This document shows, in pieces, positions 23,201 through 28,937 of a stretch of 28,937 bases of DNA. Both the position numbers and the translations under genes were made by a program. Under the pieces are notes generated by a model, which saw only the letters and a list, made by a program, of their open reading frames with translations, had not been told where the DNA came from and did not search any database. Source of the DNA: Amoebophrya sp. AT5.2 (Eukaryota; Sar; Dinophyceae; Syndiniales; Amoebophryaceae); NCBI GenBank assembly GCA_005223375.1, contig RXOD01004098.1:1-28937 (forward strand). The letters are read 5' to 3'. Position 1 is the stretch's first letter. Each line of letters starts with the position of its first letter.

Positions 23201-25682
23201 CTTTCACACGTCACCGCTGCGGCTCCCCGAGTTCGCGTTCGCGTGGTTGGAACTGGTCTCGCACAAATACTTCCTGCCGGCGATGCTCAACTACCGCGGA
23301 CAGAAGGGCTGGCTGGGCTTCCACCGGCTGCTCGTCGCCCTGCTCAAATTTCTGAAACCCTTTCTCGCGCTGCCGCTGCCGTTCCCAGAAAGCGCGCGAA
23401 CGCTGTACAAAGGAACGCTGCGGGTGCTACTGGTACTTGCGCGAAGCTGTGGTTGAATCTATCATGATGTACTAAATGTTTGAAAAAAACTATGAGGATT
23501 TATTCTACTTCATTTTAATAAACTTCAAAAATTTTTATCGGTTGCGTTTTTGGGGCTACTTTAGTTACCTGTTTTGAGTTGGTTTGTTACCTGAATTTGT
23601 TACTTGGTTTGATTGGATTGGTTAATTTGGATTTGATATTTGGCCGGATCGGCAAAGGGTAAGCGAGCTGCGCTGTGGATTCGCCTCGAATCCACGAGCG
23701 GAATCCCTTTACCCCTTTTTTTATCTGGCCTTATTTGGTTACTTATTTTGTTGGTTTGATTGGATTGTTATTCATCGTCATCGTCATCGGTGGCATCGTT
23801 TGCATCGTTTAATCGCCCCAAAAACGCAACCGATAAAAATTTTTGAAGTTTTTAAAAATGAAGTAGAATAATTGGTCATAAAAACTACGACCACTACCCT
23901 GCTACCTCCTCTAACAACATGAAAATGACCACCCCAGGTGCTGTCCCACGACTACCCCGAGTTCCTAGCCGACTACAACTTTTCGCTGCTGCAGCACATC
24001 CCGGCACCTTGCCTGCAGCTGCGCAACGTGTTGCTGTCGGCGTTTCCGAAAAGGATGCGGCTGCCCGATCCGTTTCTGCCGACACTGAAGATCCACAACC
24101 TTGCGGAAATCCAGACGCAGCCACGAATCCTGTGCCACTTTTCCGGAATGCTCGGAAACGCACTGAAAAGCGAACTAGATGCGTACTTGGCGGGAGGAGG
24201 CCAGGAGACCGGAGTGAAAGATGGAACGAACCCACGGCGACAAGAACATGGTACAATTGATTAACTCAAATGGGTGAACGTGAAGATGAACATGAAGTTG
24301 AAGATCAGTATTAGACCAATTCGTGCGTCTTCTACCTACACGTACACCGCAAGATCAAGAAAAAAAGTATATTGGCGCAACTACATACGTGTCCACCTTT
24401 CTCTTGATTCAAATTCGATAATGCTGATTCTGCAGCAGCGTGCGATCCGCAGGGCGTGCCCGAACACGACGACGAGCTTCTCAACGCCATCCACGAGCGA
24501 TTGCTGCTCTCCAGCAGGCAGATGCTCAAATGCGGCACGAAACATCGCTGCAACCCGGCACTTTTGGACGTCGTCGTGCTTTACGTGGGTTTGCACCTGG
24601 GCAGCTCCCTCGAACCGCTCTCGGATCTTCAACTCGGAGGTACTTCTACCGCGACAAAAAGTGGCTCGTTGAATGGTACAACTGAGCCCGGGGCAGGAGC
24701 TTCCGCCACGTGCCGTCGACCACCTAATTCCCCGTCCCGGGTGCTGCAGTTCTTCTTCTGCCTCACACGAAGGGTGGACGACGAGGCGCAGTATGTGCTG
24801 TTCTCGCTGCTCGCGAACCAGCTTCGGTTCCCTAATGCGCACACGTATTGTTAAGGAGGGGAAAGCCAGCAAAGCCCTACTTTTCCTAAAAAAGAAATTG
24901 AGTACGAGTAGTTGCTGGCCTCGTGTCATCTATCACAGATGCATGTTGGTACAGGTACTAGAGTAGTCTGCATTATCTTGCTGATGCTGCTGGGTTTGGT
25001 TTTTTGTCTGATATTTTTTAGTCCTAATATGTTTGTATGACTGTGTTGTATTTGTTGTCATTTTGCTCGCTACTGCTAGGGGGGGAGTTAGCGCCGCAAG
25101 GCGACGGCGACGGGCAGGAGGCGCCAAGAAGGATTCGGCGCGTTTTATTTCTCCTGTGTACAACTTTAGGGACGAACTCGAACGAAAACGAAACGGGCAA
25201 TGCGCCTTTCGCCTCCTCGTCTCTAATACTGGTTCTCGCAGATCATTCTCCACCTGTTCGAGAACCCGCCCGCGAACGGCGTGCGGGAGATCGTCACCCG
25301 CGTCCTGTTGGAGCGGCTCATCGTCCACCGCCCGCACCCATGGGGTCTGCTGGTCACTTTTATCGAGCTGATCAAGAACCCGAAGTACCGCTTCTGGGAG
25401 CACGAATTCGTCCGCTGCGCACCCGAGATCGAGCGCCTCTTTCGCTCAGTAGGCTCCACCTGCCTCAAAGAGCCAGGATCGGGGGAGCTGACGTCTGGGG
25501 GTCCTCTGAGAGGGGCCGGTGCTGGAGCTGCGCCAGGAGCTGCTGGAGGAGCTTGCACAAGACGGCTCGATCAACATCATGACCCTAATAAAGCGGGGAA
25601 CGCTGGGGGAGGGGCACGAGTAAAGCTAAAGATACAACTAGCGTCTGAAGCAGCTGTGCCCGTGCCGGGGGCGGTGTTCTGA
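9106..25682 (+). CDS. CNOT1: CCR4-NOT complex scaffold subunit 1 (CNOT1/NOT1), eight exons
   Basis: CNOT1 is the scaffold of the cytoplasmic and nuclear CCR4-NOT deadenylase; it docks CAF1/CCR4, CNOT9, NOT2/NOT3 and mRNA-binding adaptors. Proposed join: 9106-11218, 11309-11866, 12053-19931, 20214-20514, 20599-23432, 23938-24250, 24436-24849, 25231-25682. Domain order (approximate residues of the joined protein): N-terminal HEAT region with KLLWRLRFVMQTLTTGKFQSQ near the start; TTP/Nanos-binding-like region with EFRFFPKYPNRELKLAARVV (1840-2025); MIF4G with NPWTQAVLCLLAEIHGVEDL (2404-2579); DUF3819 with ERSVTI and KDFAMEPDENV (from 2839, continued at 3122-3175); NOT1 superfamily domain (about 4265-4870) with [25 protein letters not shown] and RPHPWGLLVTFIELIKNP. 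Length about 4954 residues versus 2376 in human, because of low-complexity inserts. Exon lengths sum to a whole number of codons only if one base is added in exon 5. Start: first ATG after an in-frame stop at 9079-9081; a second ATG lies at 9112. Confidence 0.93.
11219..11308 (+). other. CNOT1 intron 1 (GT-AG, 90 bp)
   Basis: Begins GTACCA and ends CTCCTCCAG after a pyrimidine-rich tract. It contains an in-frame stop (TGA at 11230-11232), so it must be removed. Phase 1 on both sides, giving the join DADA-PLHQRVVWSEFEAV. Confidence 0.8.
11309..11866 (+). CDS. CNOT1: CNOT1 exon 2
   Basis: Encodes residues about 705-890. The segment SIEFADVLCTAPLAEPANQKGYERF lines up with the human CNOT1 segment in which a fixed-length helical repeat ends in the HPGFQIRDSKGL motif. 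The exon closes in phase 1 at GAG|GTGAGA. The acceptor AG at 11307-11308 was chosen; a second AG at 11318-11319 is possible but gives a different reading frame. Confidence 0.78.
11867..12052 (+). other. CNOT1 intron 2 (GT-AG, 186 bp), possible micro-exon inside
   Basis: Begins GTGAGA and ends TCACACAG; both sides are phase 1, joining ANKR to D-CSAFAYPEAIEAAL. An internal acceptor (CCGTAG at 11908-11913) opens a short in-frame stretch reading GAEFSQPQLSQL up to about 11948. That peptide sits where human CNOT1 has AEGQLSFIQHSLINPEIF, so a micro-exon of about 36 bases is possible, but its donor would have to be non-GT (GG|TGCGTG) to keep frame. Confidence 0.65.
12053..19931 (+). CDS. CNOT1: CNOT1 exon 3: 7.9-kb central exon with TTP-like, MIF4G and DUF3819 domains
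   Basis: Encodes residues about 891-3516. Conserved islands are at 12060-13260 (helical repeats; DCSAFAYPEAIEAAL matches FCFADYP of human), 14905-15450 (TTP/Nanos-binding-like), 16594-17119 (MIF4G, CAF1-binding), and 17899-18190 plus 18748-18906 (DUF3819 split by a roughly 190-residue insert). Between them are Ser/Gly/Ala/Gln/Pro-rich tracts, for example 13260-14880, a Gln run near 13850-13870 and 19200-19420. The exon ends in phase 2 at AGCGG|GTACCT. A single open frame this long in a conserved scaffold is unusual; in animals and plants the same region is cut into many exons. Confidence 0.92.
14152..14240. repeat. Foldback (inverted repeat) inside CNOT1 coding sequence
   Basis: Bases 14152-14183 pair with 14212-14240: 29 paired positions with two mismatches and one 3-base bulge, around a 28-base loop. 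The perfect core is TCTACGGCGGACGT with its complement (14158-14171 and 14224-14237). It lies in a low-complexity insert and the CNOT1 frame is open through it. Confidence 0.9.
19932..20213 (+). other. CNOT1 intron 3 (GT-AG, 282 bp)
   Basis: Begins GTACCT and ends GTTCAACAG; phase 2 on both sides, joining GSG to FPAGGPVIIGAG. An in-frame stop at 19942-19944 requires removal. Near its 5' end is a perfect 9-bp stem (GTTGTAGCG at 19945-19953 with CGCTACAAC at 19970-19978). A nearer acceptor at 20226 would be out of phase. Confidence 0.7.
20214..20514 (+). CDS. CNOT1: CNOT1 exon 4
   Basis: Encodes residues about 3517-3617, a linker before the C-terminal domain containing EVAQWLSAFEVRFFEKQPAKILSAYRNKM and ending ASYSYYE. 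It ends in phase 0 at GAG|GTATTT. Support is the open frame and matching splice phases on both sides; the peptide itself is not strongly conserved. Confidence 0.7.
20515..20598 (+). other. CNOT1 intron 4 (GT-AG, 84 bp)
   Basis: Begins GTATTT and ends ATTTTTTCGCAG. It is T-rich, has an in-frame TAA at 20524-20526, and is phase 0, joining YYE to KVEKLVSRRARPDALL. Confidence 0.82.
20599..23432 (+). CDS. CNOT1: CNOT1 exon 5: connector and first half of the NOT1 homology domain
   Basis: Encodes residues about 3618-4562. It opens in one frame (KVEKLVSRRARPDALLRASFEFEDILL) and from about 20690 the conserved-looking sequence continues in another (ALGALSNLPETHELVVRLGELPRIMATHQFHFFDS), with no splice signals between. 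After a connector region and a Lys/Ala-rich insert (about 22080-22230), the NOT1 domain begins near 22543 with NNWVDIFFAQP (human REWVNLYHS), then IRVEHRIDALTRLLSYLVRL, FAFAWLELVSHKYFLPAML, KGWLGFHRLLVALLKFLKPFL and [10 protein letters not shown]. It ends in phase 0 at CTACTG|GTACTT. Confidence 0.88.
20683..20687 (+). other. Apparent frameshift at a C5 run in CNOT1
   Basis: The frame entering exon 5 is mod-1 and the frame used downstream is mod-0; the downstream frame has a stop at 20664-20666 and the upstream frame degenerates to an Arg-rich sequence until a stop at about 20878. One missing base between is the simplest explanation, and this five-C run is the best candidate. With one base added here, the total coding length becomes a whole number of codons. 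Confidence 0.6.
23433..23937 (+). other. CNOT1 intron 5 (GT-AG, 505 bp) carrying a foldback element
   Basis: Begins GTACTTG and ends ACCACCCCAG; CTAAC at 23911-23915 is a good branch-point candidate. Phase 0; the join reads [24 protein letters not shown], which follows human [24 protein letters not shown] residue by residue, so both borders are secure. Most of the intron is the inverted-repeat element at 23491-23880; without it the intron would be about 100 bp, like its neighbours. Confidence 0.93.
23491..23880. mobile_element. MITE-like element with 65-bp terminal inverted repeats
   Basis: Bases 23491-23555 are the reverse complement of 23816-23880 with five mismatches and no gap; the inner 56 bp have only two. 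Arms are AT-rich outside and end inward in GGTTGCGTTTTTGGGG. The sequence AAAAACTATGA (23485-23495) recurs as AAAAACTACGA (23880-23890), a possible target-site duplication with one change. The interior has a 17-bp direct repeat (23604-23620 and 23751-23767), a perfect 9-bp hairpin (23675-23683 with 23687-23695) and flanking partly complementary AAAGGGTAA/TTACCCCTTT words. No open frame for a transposase exists, so it would be non-autonomous. Confidence 0.85.
23938..24250 (+). CDS. CNOT1: CNOT1 exon 6: NOT1 homology domain
   Basis: Encodes residues about 4563-4666: [37 protein letters not shown], then LKIHNLAEIQTQPRILCHFSGMLGNALKSELDAYL. It corresponds almost without gaps to the most conserved part of human CNOT1 up to the LDSYL motif. 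It ends in phase 1 at CATG|GTACAA. Confidence 0.93.
24251..24435 (+). other. CNOT1 intron 6 (GT-AG, 185 bp) with tandem acceptor
   Basis: Begins GTACAATTG and ends TGATTCTGCAG. The acceptor is a NAGNAG motif (CAGCAG, 24433-24438), so use of the second AG would drop one alanine. Phase 1; an in-frame TAA at 24262-24264 requires removal. Confidence 0.8.
24436..24849 (+). CDS. CNOT1: CNOT1 exon 7: NOT1 homology domain
   Basis: Encodes residues about 4667-4804: LLDVVVLYVGLHLG (human INALVLYVGTQA), a Ser/Thr/Gly/Pro insert, then DDEAQYVLFSLLANQLRFPNAHTY (human [24 protein letters not shown]). The 3' border is ambiguous by a few bases within TATTG because of a near-repeat (TACTG) at the next exon; 24849 is one of several equivalent choices. 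Confidence 0.88.
24850..25230 (+). other. CNOT1 intron 7: non-canonical, introner-like, about 381 bp
   Basis: The conserved join is ANQLRFPNAHT-YWFSQIILHLFEN (human HTHYFSCTMLYLFAE). Stops on both sides (24852-24854 and 25224-25226) confine the borders to a few bases. With a GT donor (GTTAAG at 24850) the intron must end TAATACT|GG; no AG acceptor keeps frame. Inverted repeats lie at the ends: AGGAGGGGAAAG at 24854-24865 against CTTTCGCCTCCT at 25206-25217 (11 of 12), and GTATT at 24845-24849 against AATAC at 25225-25229. TATTG (24846-24850) and TACTG (25227-25231) resemble a short target-site duplication. Confidence 0.75.
25231..25682 (+). CDS. CNOT1: CNOT1 exon 8: C-terminus
   Basis: Encodes residues about 4805-4954. 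It contains the hallmark ITRVLLERLI-type segment: EIVTRVLLERLIVHRPHPWG, LLVTFIELIKNPKYRFWEHEFVRCAPEIERLFRSV, nearly identical in type to human. A roughly 75-residue Gly/Ala-rich tail without homology follows to the TGA at 25680-25682. The C-terminal NOT1 domain is where NOT2/NOT3 dock. Confidence 0.93.
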
Positions 25683-25984
25683 CGAGCGTCCAACTCGACT
25701 TGCGGAAAGTCGGAAAGTAGGTGGCAATCGCCACACAACAAGGCTTCGTAATTTCCAAATTGAAAATGTTCATGTTCTCTGGGTGCAACCAAGATAACGA
25801 AGTTAGTATATTAAATTTCTAAATACTTAAATACTTCACTACTCTACCTATATACACAGCATTGAAATCCGAATGGAAAAACTTAAACTTTCTTTTCTGG
25901 CGTAGATAATGGCATGCATCAGCGCGAGCTTGATCGATGGCCAGTACGCTGCGTATCCATTGTGTACTAACAAACAATGAATAT

Positions 25985-26047
25985 ACGGCGGCAGATGCTC
26001 ACAATATGATGGCTGATTCGATTTGAAAGATAGCGAGAACGGGATGA
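25985..26047. repeat. Repeat A, copy 1
   Basis: Matches 26365-26433 in the same orientation with about five substitutions and one 6-base indel over about 63 bases. Shared words include AGATGCTC and AATATGATGGCTGAT. Confidence 0.88.
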
Positions 26048-26124
26048 AGTCATTCTGCTCTATCTTCCACATCCACGTGGATCTAACGCTAACCTGAAGC
26101 TGAAGCGGGTTAGGGCACCCGAAG

Positions 26125-26152
26125 GTCTCAGTTCTCATCCACTTTACGACGA
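26125..26152. repeat. Repeat B, copy 1
   Basis: 28 bases identical to 26220-26247, same orientation, 95 bases apart. The shared sequence starts GTCTCAGTTCTCATCC and ends ACTTTACGACGA. Confidence 0.9.
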
Positions 26153-26219
26153 CATCATCTAGCAGTTCTACATCGGAAAAATATTCACTCGGTTCTCCTC
26201 AACGGCGACAAACAAACAC

Positions 26220-26247
26220 GTCTCAGTTCTCATCCACTTTACGACGA
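26220..26247. repeat. Repeat B, copy 2
   Basis: Identical to repeat B copy 1 (26125-26152). Sequence flanking the two copies differs, so the duplication is confined to the 28-base core. Confidence 0.9.
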
Positions 26248-26364
26248 AATCGCTTCGGACAAAAGCAGAGGGGGATACGAAGTTGCGGCATACTAGTGCA
26301 ACGAATTTGAAGGAGAGGACGGGGATAATGACCGTCCTTACGTAGAGGTGCGTGGAGGCGTGGA

Positions 26365-26433
26365 ACGGCGACAGATGCTCGCAATATGATGGCTGATACG
26401 ATTCGAAAGATGGCGAGATCGAGAACGGGAGGA
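26365..26433. repeat. Repeat A, copy 2
   Basis: Second copy of repeat A (first at 25985-26047). The order along the + strand is A1-B1-B2-A2 with all copies in direct orientation, so it is not a simple tandem duplication. Confidence 0.88.
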
Positions 26434-26510
26434 AATATAAGGACTGGAGGTTGTTCTTGTTCGACAAAACCGATCGAACAAGCTATACCTTTATTTTCTT
26501 GCGGGCGAGT

Positions 26511-26573
26511 GTGACTGAAATATACGCCTTGCGATGCTTGTTGATTCAATCACATGGCGTATATTTCAGTCAC
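26511..26573. repeat. Perfect 18-bp inverted repeat (hairpin)
   Basis: GTGACTGAAATATACGCC (26511-26528) is exactly complementary to 26556-26573, around a 27-base loop. There are no mismatches. It could be a small foldback element, a structured RNA or a transposon relic; the bases outside the arms do not pair. Confidence 0.93.
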
Positions 26574-27293
26574 CTACACACGACGACAACCACGCAAAAG
26601 TGTATCTTGACAATCAACAGCGACCAGCACTACATTGAACCAACTTCGTACTACTGATCTGAAGTTTACGACCCACAGCAGGTTGACTTGTAACTGAATG
26701 CTTACCACAACCACGATGTCATAGTTTCACCTACGACGTGCATTGACTTTTTGTTCGGATGGGTAAGCGAAGCTCGTTCTTCACTGTCACAAGTTCGCCG
26801 AAGGGCGAGTCCGCCTCGACCCGCAAATCCCTGCCGAGAGCGTTGGAGTTACGTGTACGATGCTTTTAATGCAAGAAGGTCAACAGGAGTGCTGTCGCGG
26901 AAGCAAAGAGCACAGATTTGCGAGTATCGAAGCGAAACTACACTGTCGCTCCTGCGACTGGGACTGCAGCGAGTACATGATCTCTGCCATAAAACATAAA
27001 CGAGCCCAGGAGCGCCGTAGGTCATTACCGGCAGCCCGAAGAAAGGGCGCCCCAAAGTGGGCGCCGGGTCAGAGCGAAAGCAAAAAGCAATAGGAATATC
27101 AATATCCCGCACAAAGAAAGTCCTACGTACCGTAACACGAGCATACTTCTGGCGTATTTGAGCAGCCCCGGACTGCATCGGAAACAACAACATCAGAAAC
27201 GCGGCGTAAGTACTAGATCCCAACAACCTCTAGCGAACTGTTGCACTCCATCTGCATCTGCAAGGAAGTCAGTCTCAGTGTAGTTCCAAGAAG

Positions 27294-27994
27294 ATGCCCG
27301 ACTGCGAGCTGCGCCAGCGTGACGCGATCTTCGGCACGTTACTCCAGGAGCAAGACCGCGAAGATCATGCACTGCAACAACATACCGAAAAGTCGCTGCC
27401 CAAGTCGTTGAGTTTGGGCAGCAAGAGCACGGCCTCGTCGGACGATCGTGGTCAAACTTCGTTTCCGCCCGAGGTGCAGCTGCTAGACGAGGCCCTGAAG
27501 AATACCAAGTGGCTCCACCTCGTTCATGAGGACGAGAACATCCATCCGGAGGGGCTCTCGCTCGACGAGCTCCGCAAGTCGCTCCCCGCGCACGTGTTCA
27601 AAAAGGACCTCTACCGCTCCCTCCGTTGGCTGGTCTTCGACTTGACGATCGTCTTCGTCGCCCTGGCCGGCTTGAAGACGTTGTACCGGAACGAAATCCC
27701 CATCCTGGACCCCGCGCACGTGCTTGCGTCGTACGCGTACGGCAGGGCCGAATTGGAGTGGTCCACGTCCTGGGCACTGTATCTGCTGGTCACGACCGCG
27801 CGCCTGTCCGCGTACGTGCTTCTGTCCGGGCTCGGCGGATTCTTCATGTGGAGCAACTTCGTGGTCGGCCACGACTGCGGCCACGGCTCCTTCTCCGAGA
27901 ACAGGCAGCTGAACTTTCTGTTCGGGAACCTAACGCACGGAGCGATCCTGGTGCCCTTCCAGTCGTGGGCACGATCGCACAGACTGCATCACAT
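27294..27994 (+). CDS. Desaturase exon 1
   Basis: Encodes residues 1-233 plus two bases of codon 234, through histidine boxes 1 and 2. It ends CATCACAT|GTAAGT, phase 2. Confidence 0.92.
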
Positions 27995-28937
27995 GTAAGT
28001 AAGCTATACCACGATCATGATGCAACATTTTTCATAGAAGTACGATTTGTGCATGTACAAGTACAACTATGATGTTGACTTTTGTGTTTTCACCTGAAGC
28101 ATCGATCGGACCACTGGGCGGTCGAGCCTCGATTTCGCTCCCATAAAGGTACCACAACCACATTGAGAAGGACTACTCGTTCCCGTGGTCCCATGACCCG
28201 CAGTTCGACAATCAGCACGTGGAATTCCTCGCGAAGTACCCCGCGGTCCCGGCGGCACTATACCCGATCTTCGGGTACGCCTTCTACTTGCTCTGGCCGC
28301 AGCAGTATGGCGGCGTCGACGGATCGCACTTCTTCCCGAAGGTGTTTGACGGCTGCCGCCTGTGGGAGACCGTGGACAAGGAAGAACTCGCCAAGTGCTG
28401 GATCAGCGTGGGGGTGGTGGCATGCTACCTCACGTTTTATCTCGGTTGGTTCTTTGCGTCCCCCGCGGAGTTCGCTGCTCTGTACCTCCCGTGCTGGTTC
28501 TTCTTCTGCTTCAACCTGTACACGGTGACGTTTTTGCAGCACCACTCTCCGGAGACCCGGATCTACGTTAAGGAGGGAAATAACCCATCTTCCAGAACGT
28601 ACTCAGGTTTTTCCTATTGGCTGGCTCGGGCAGCGGCTCGGACGGGTGAGTTGTGGGCGTTGCATGGCACGAAGCGTCCTTTGGCCTTTTGTCTGGAACT
28701 TTCAACGCCAGAAGGTCATACTTGAGTAGGCCAAGTTCCAGAATCTGGAAGTTTGGAAACCCATACTTGTCGGCAGAGGGCTTAACCTCTTTCAAGTAGA
28801 GAGCAGCAGAAAATACGAGCCAAAATTAGGGAGGAACATATTACCAAAAGTTAACGCCTCGCACGTCCGCTAAAAAACGGTTTAGCGACGCTAAAGTAAC
28901 GGTTTAGCGAGCGGGAGACGGCGGGGCGACTGCGGAA
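27294..28937 (+). CDS. Membrane fatty-acid desaturase (FAD2/FAD3-like), truncated by window end
   Basis: A membrane di-iron desaturase that inserts a cis double bond in acyl chains of glycerolipids or acyl-CoA, probably in the ER. Coding exons are 27294-27994 and 28149-28566, with more beyond the window. Seen: an N-terminal extension of about 65 residues; LSLDELRKSLPAHVFKKDLYRSL, the usual FAD2/FAD3 entry motif; hydrophobic segments near residues 111-130 and 160-187; histidine box 1 HDCGH (193-197) in VGHDCGHGSFS; box 2 HRLHH (229-233), followed after the intron by YHNHIEKDYSFPW; further hydrophobic segments; and VTFLQHH before box 3, which is not in the window. The HDCGHGSFS form of box 1 resembles omega-3 (delta-15) enzymes, whereas delta-12 enzymes often have HECGHHAFS; regioselectivity cannot be decided here. 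No plastid transit peptide is evident. The ATG at 27294 is the first in frame with this sequence. Confidence 0.92.
27995..28148 (+). other. Desaturase intron 1 (GT-AG, 154 bp)
   Basis: A textbook donor (GTAAGT) and acceptor (CATAAAG). The join restores HRLHHMYHNHIEKDYSFPW, as expected just after the second histidine box. Confidence 0.92.
28149..28566 (+). CDS. Desaturase exon 2
   Basis: Runs from the histidine box 2 region through two hydrophobic segments (PAVPAALYPIFGYAFYLLW and the segment near WFFFCFNLYTVTFL) to QHHSPETRIY. In the family this is followed by a WTFxRG-type motif, absent here, so the exon is judged to end at TAC|GTTAAG, phase 0. Confidence 0.82.
28567..28937 (+). other. Desaturase intron 2 (start only), introner-like 5' end
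   Basis: Read-through from 28567 gives a peptide unlike any desaturase and stops at 28723-28725. No third histidine box appears before the window ends, so the intron is at least 371 bp or contains the remaining exon beyond. Its first bases, GTTAAGGAGGGAAA, match the start of CNOT1 intron 7 (GTTAAGGAGGG, then GAAA). Confidence 0.7.
28868..28909. repeat. Two tandem small hairpins
   Basis: CGCTAAA (28868-28874) pairs with TTTAGCG (28881-28887), and the same pair recurs at 28889-28895 and 28903-28909. The units share CGCTAAA, AACGG and TTTAGCG, with loops of six and seven bases. They lie inside the incomplete desaturase intron. Confidence 0.9.

Larger units (their letters stand above)
25848..26467 (-). 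other. Possible decayed duplicated coding modules on the minus strand
   Basis: Two short minus-strand frames (26467-26168 and 26138-25848) encode related peptides: LPFSISPSFESYQPSYCEHLSP versus IPFSLSFKSNQPSYCEHLPP, and FVVKWMRTET versus VVVKWMRTET. The copies differ by a 6-base (in-frame) indel. No family is recognised and no complete gene is evident; they may be exons or debris of a repeated gene family. Confidence 0.3.
25683..27293. other. Intergenic spacer with duplicated segments
   Basis: About 1.6 kb between CNOT1 and the desaturase, with no firm gene. It contains two pairs of direct repeats (25985-26433), a perfect 18-bp inverted repeat (26511-26573), and a GC-rich patch near 27040-27070 with two GGCGCC palindromes. 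Short open frames such as 26751-26999 (+) have no recognisable motif. Confidence 0.55.

Noticed and set aside
26751..26999. 82-residue + strand open frame before the desaturase
   Set aside because: No motif, no homology I recognise, and no clear splice connection to the desaturase start.
27040..27070. GGCGCC palindrome pair as a terminator or regulatory hairpin
   Set aside because: Six-base self-palindromes in a GC-rich patch are weak evidence, and nothing nearby needs such a site.
1..28937. CRISPR arrays, bacterial operons, ribosome binding sites, tRNA or rRNA genes
   Set aside because: No regular repeat-spacer array, no tRNA or rRNA signature, and introns plus CNOT1 show that this is eukaryotic nuclear DNA.

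Overview
The window is nuclear DNA from a eukaryote with the standard genetic code. It holds three protein genes, all on the + strand and all GC-richer than the AT-rich DNA between them. Very long exons (6.1 kb and 7.9 kb), swollen low-complexity inserts in a conserved protein, few introns of which at least one lacks GT-AG ends, and introns with terminal inverted repeats together suggest an alveolate. From general knowledge, a syndinian dinoflagellate such as Amoebophrya fits best, because its genomes are reported to have non-canonical introns and introner elements. That placement is inference; no rRNA or organelle marker is present.

Layout: (1) 319-6459, an uninterrupted 2046-residue protein with a probable N-terminal signal peptide, an in-frame 48-bp tandem duplication and an acidic tail; I do not recognise it. 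(2) 6460-9105, an AT-rich spacer with short repeats and no convincing gene. (3) 9106-25682, the CCR4-NOT scaffold CNOT1/NOT1, in eight exons. It has the TTP/Nanos-binding-like HEAT region, the MIF4G (CAF1-binding) domain, DUF3819 (CNOT9-binding) and the C-terminal NOT1 homology domain, in the family order. At about 4954 residues it is about twice the human length because of Ser/Gly/Ala/Gln-rich inserts. (4) 25683-27293, a spacer with paired direct repeats and an 18-bp perfect inverted repeat. (5) 27294 to past the right end, a membrane fatty-acid desaturase of the FAD2/FAD3 type, with two of three histidine boxes in the window.

The most interesting signal is in the introns. CNOT1 intron 5 contains a foldback element with 65-bp arms flanked by an 11-bp near-duplication, which looks like a MITE inserted in an older GT-AG intron. 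CNOT1 intron 7 cannot be spliced as GT-AG without breaking the conserved protein, has inverted repeats at its splice ends, and shares its first 11 bases (GTTAAGGAGGG) with the second intron of the desaturase gene. That points to a mobile intron (introner) family active in neighbouring genes.

The three genes have no evident functional link: one is an orphan, one acts in mRNA deadenylation and one in lipid desaturation. Exon borders were placed by reading frame and by similarity to remembered CNOT1 and desaturase sequences, not by transcripts. One apparent single-base frameshift (near 20683-20687) interrupts CNOT1 exon 5.
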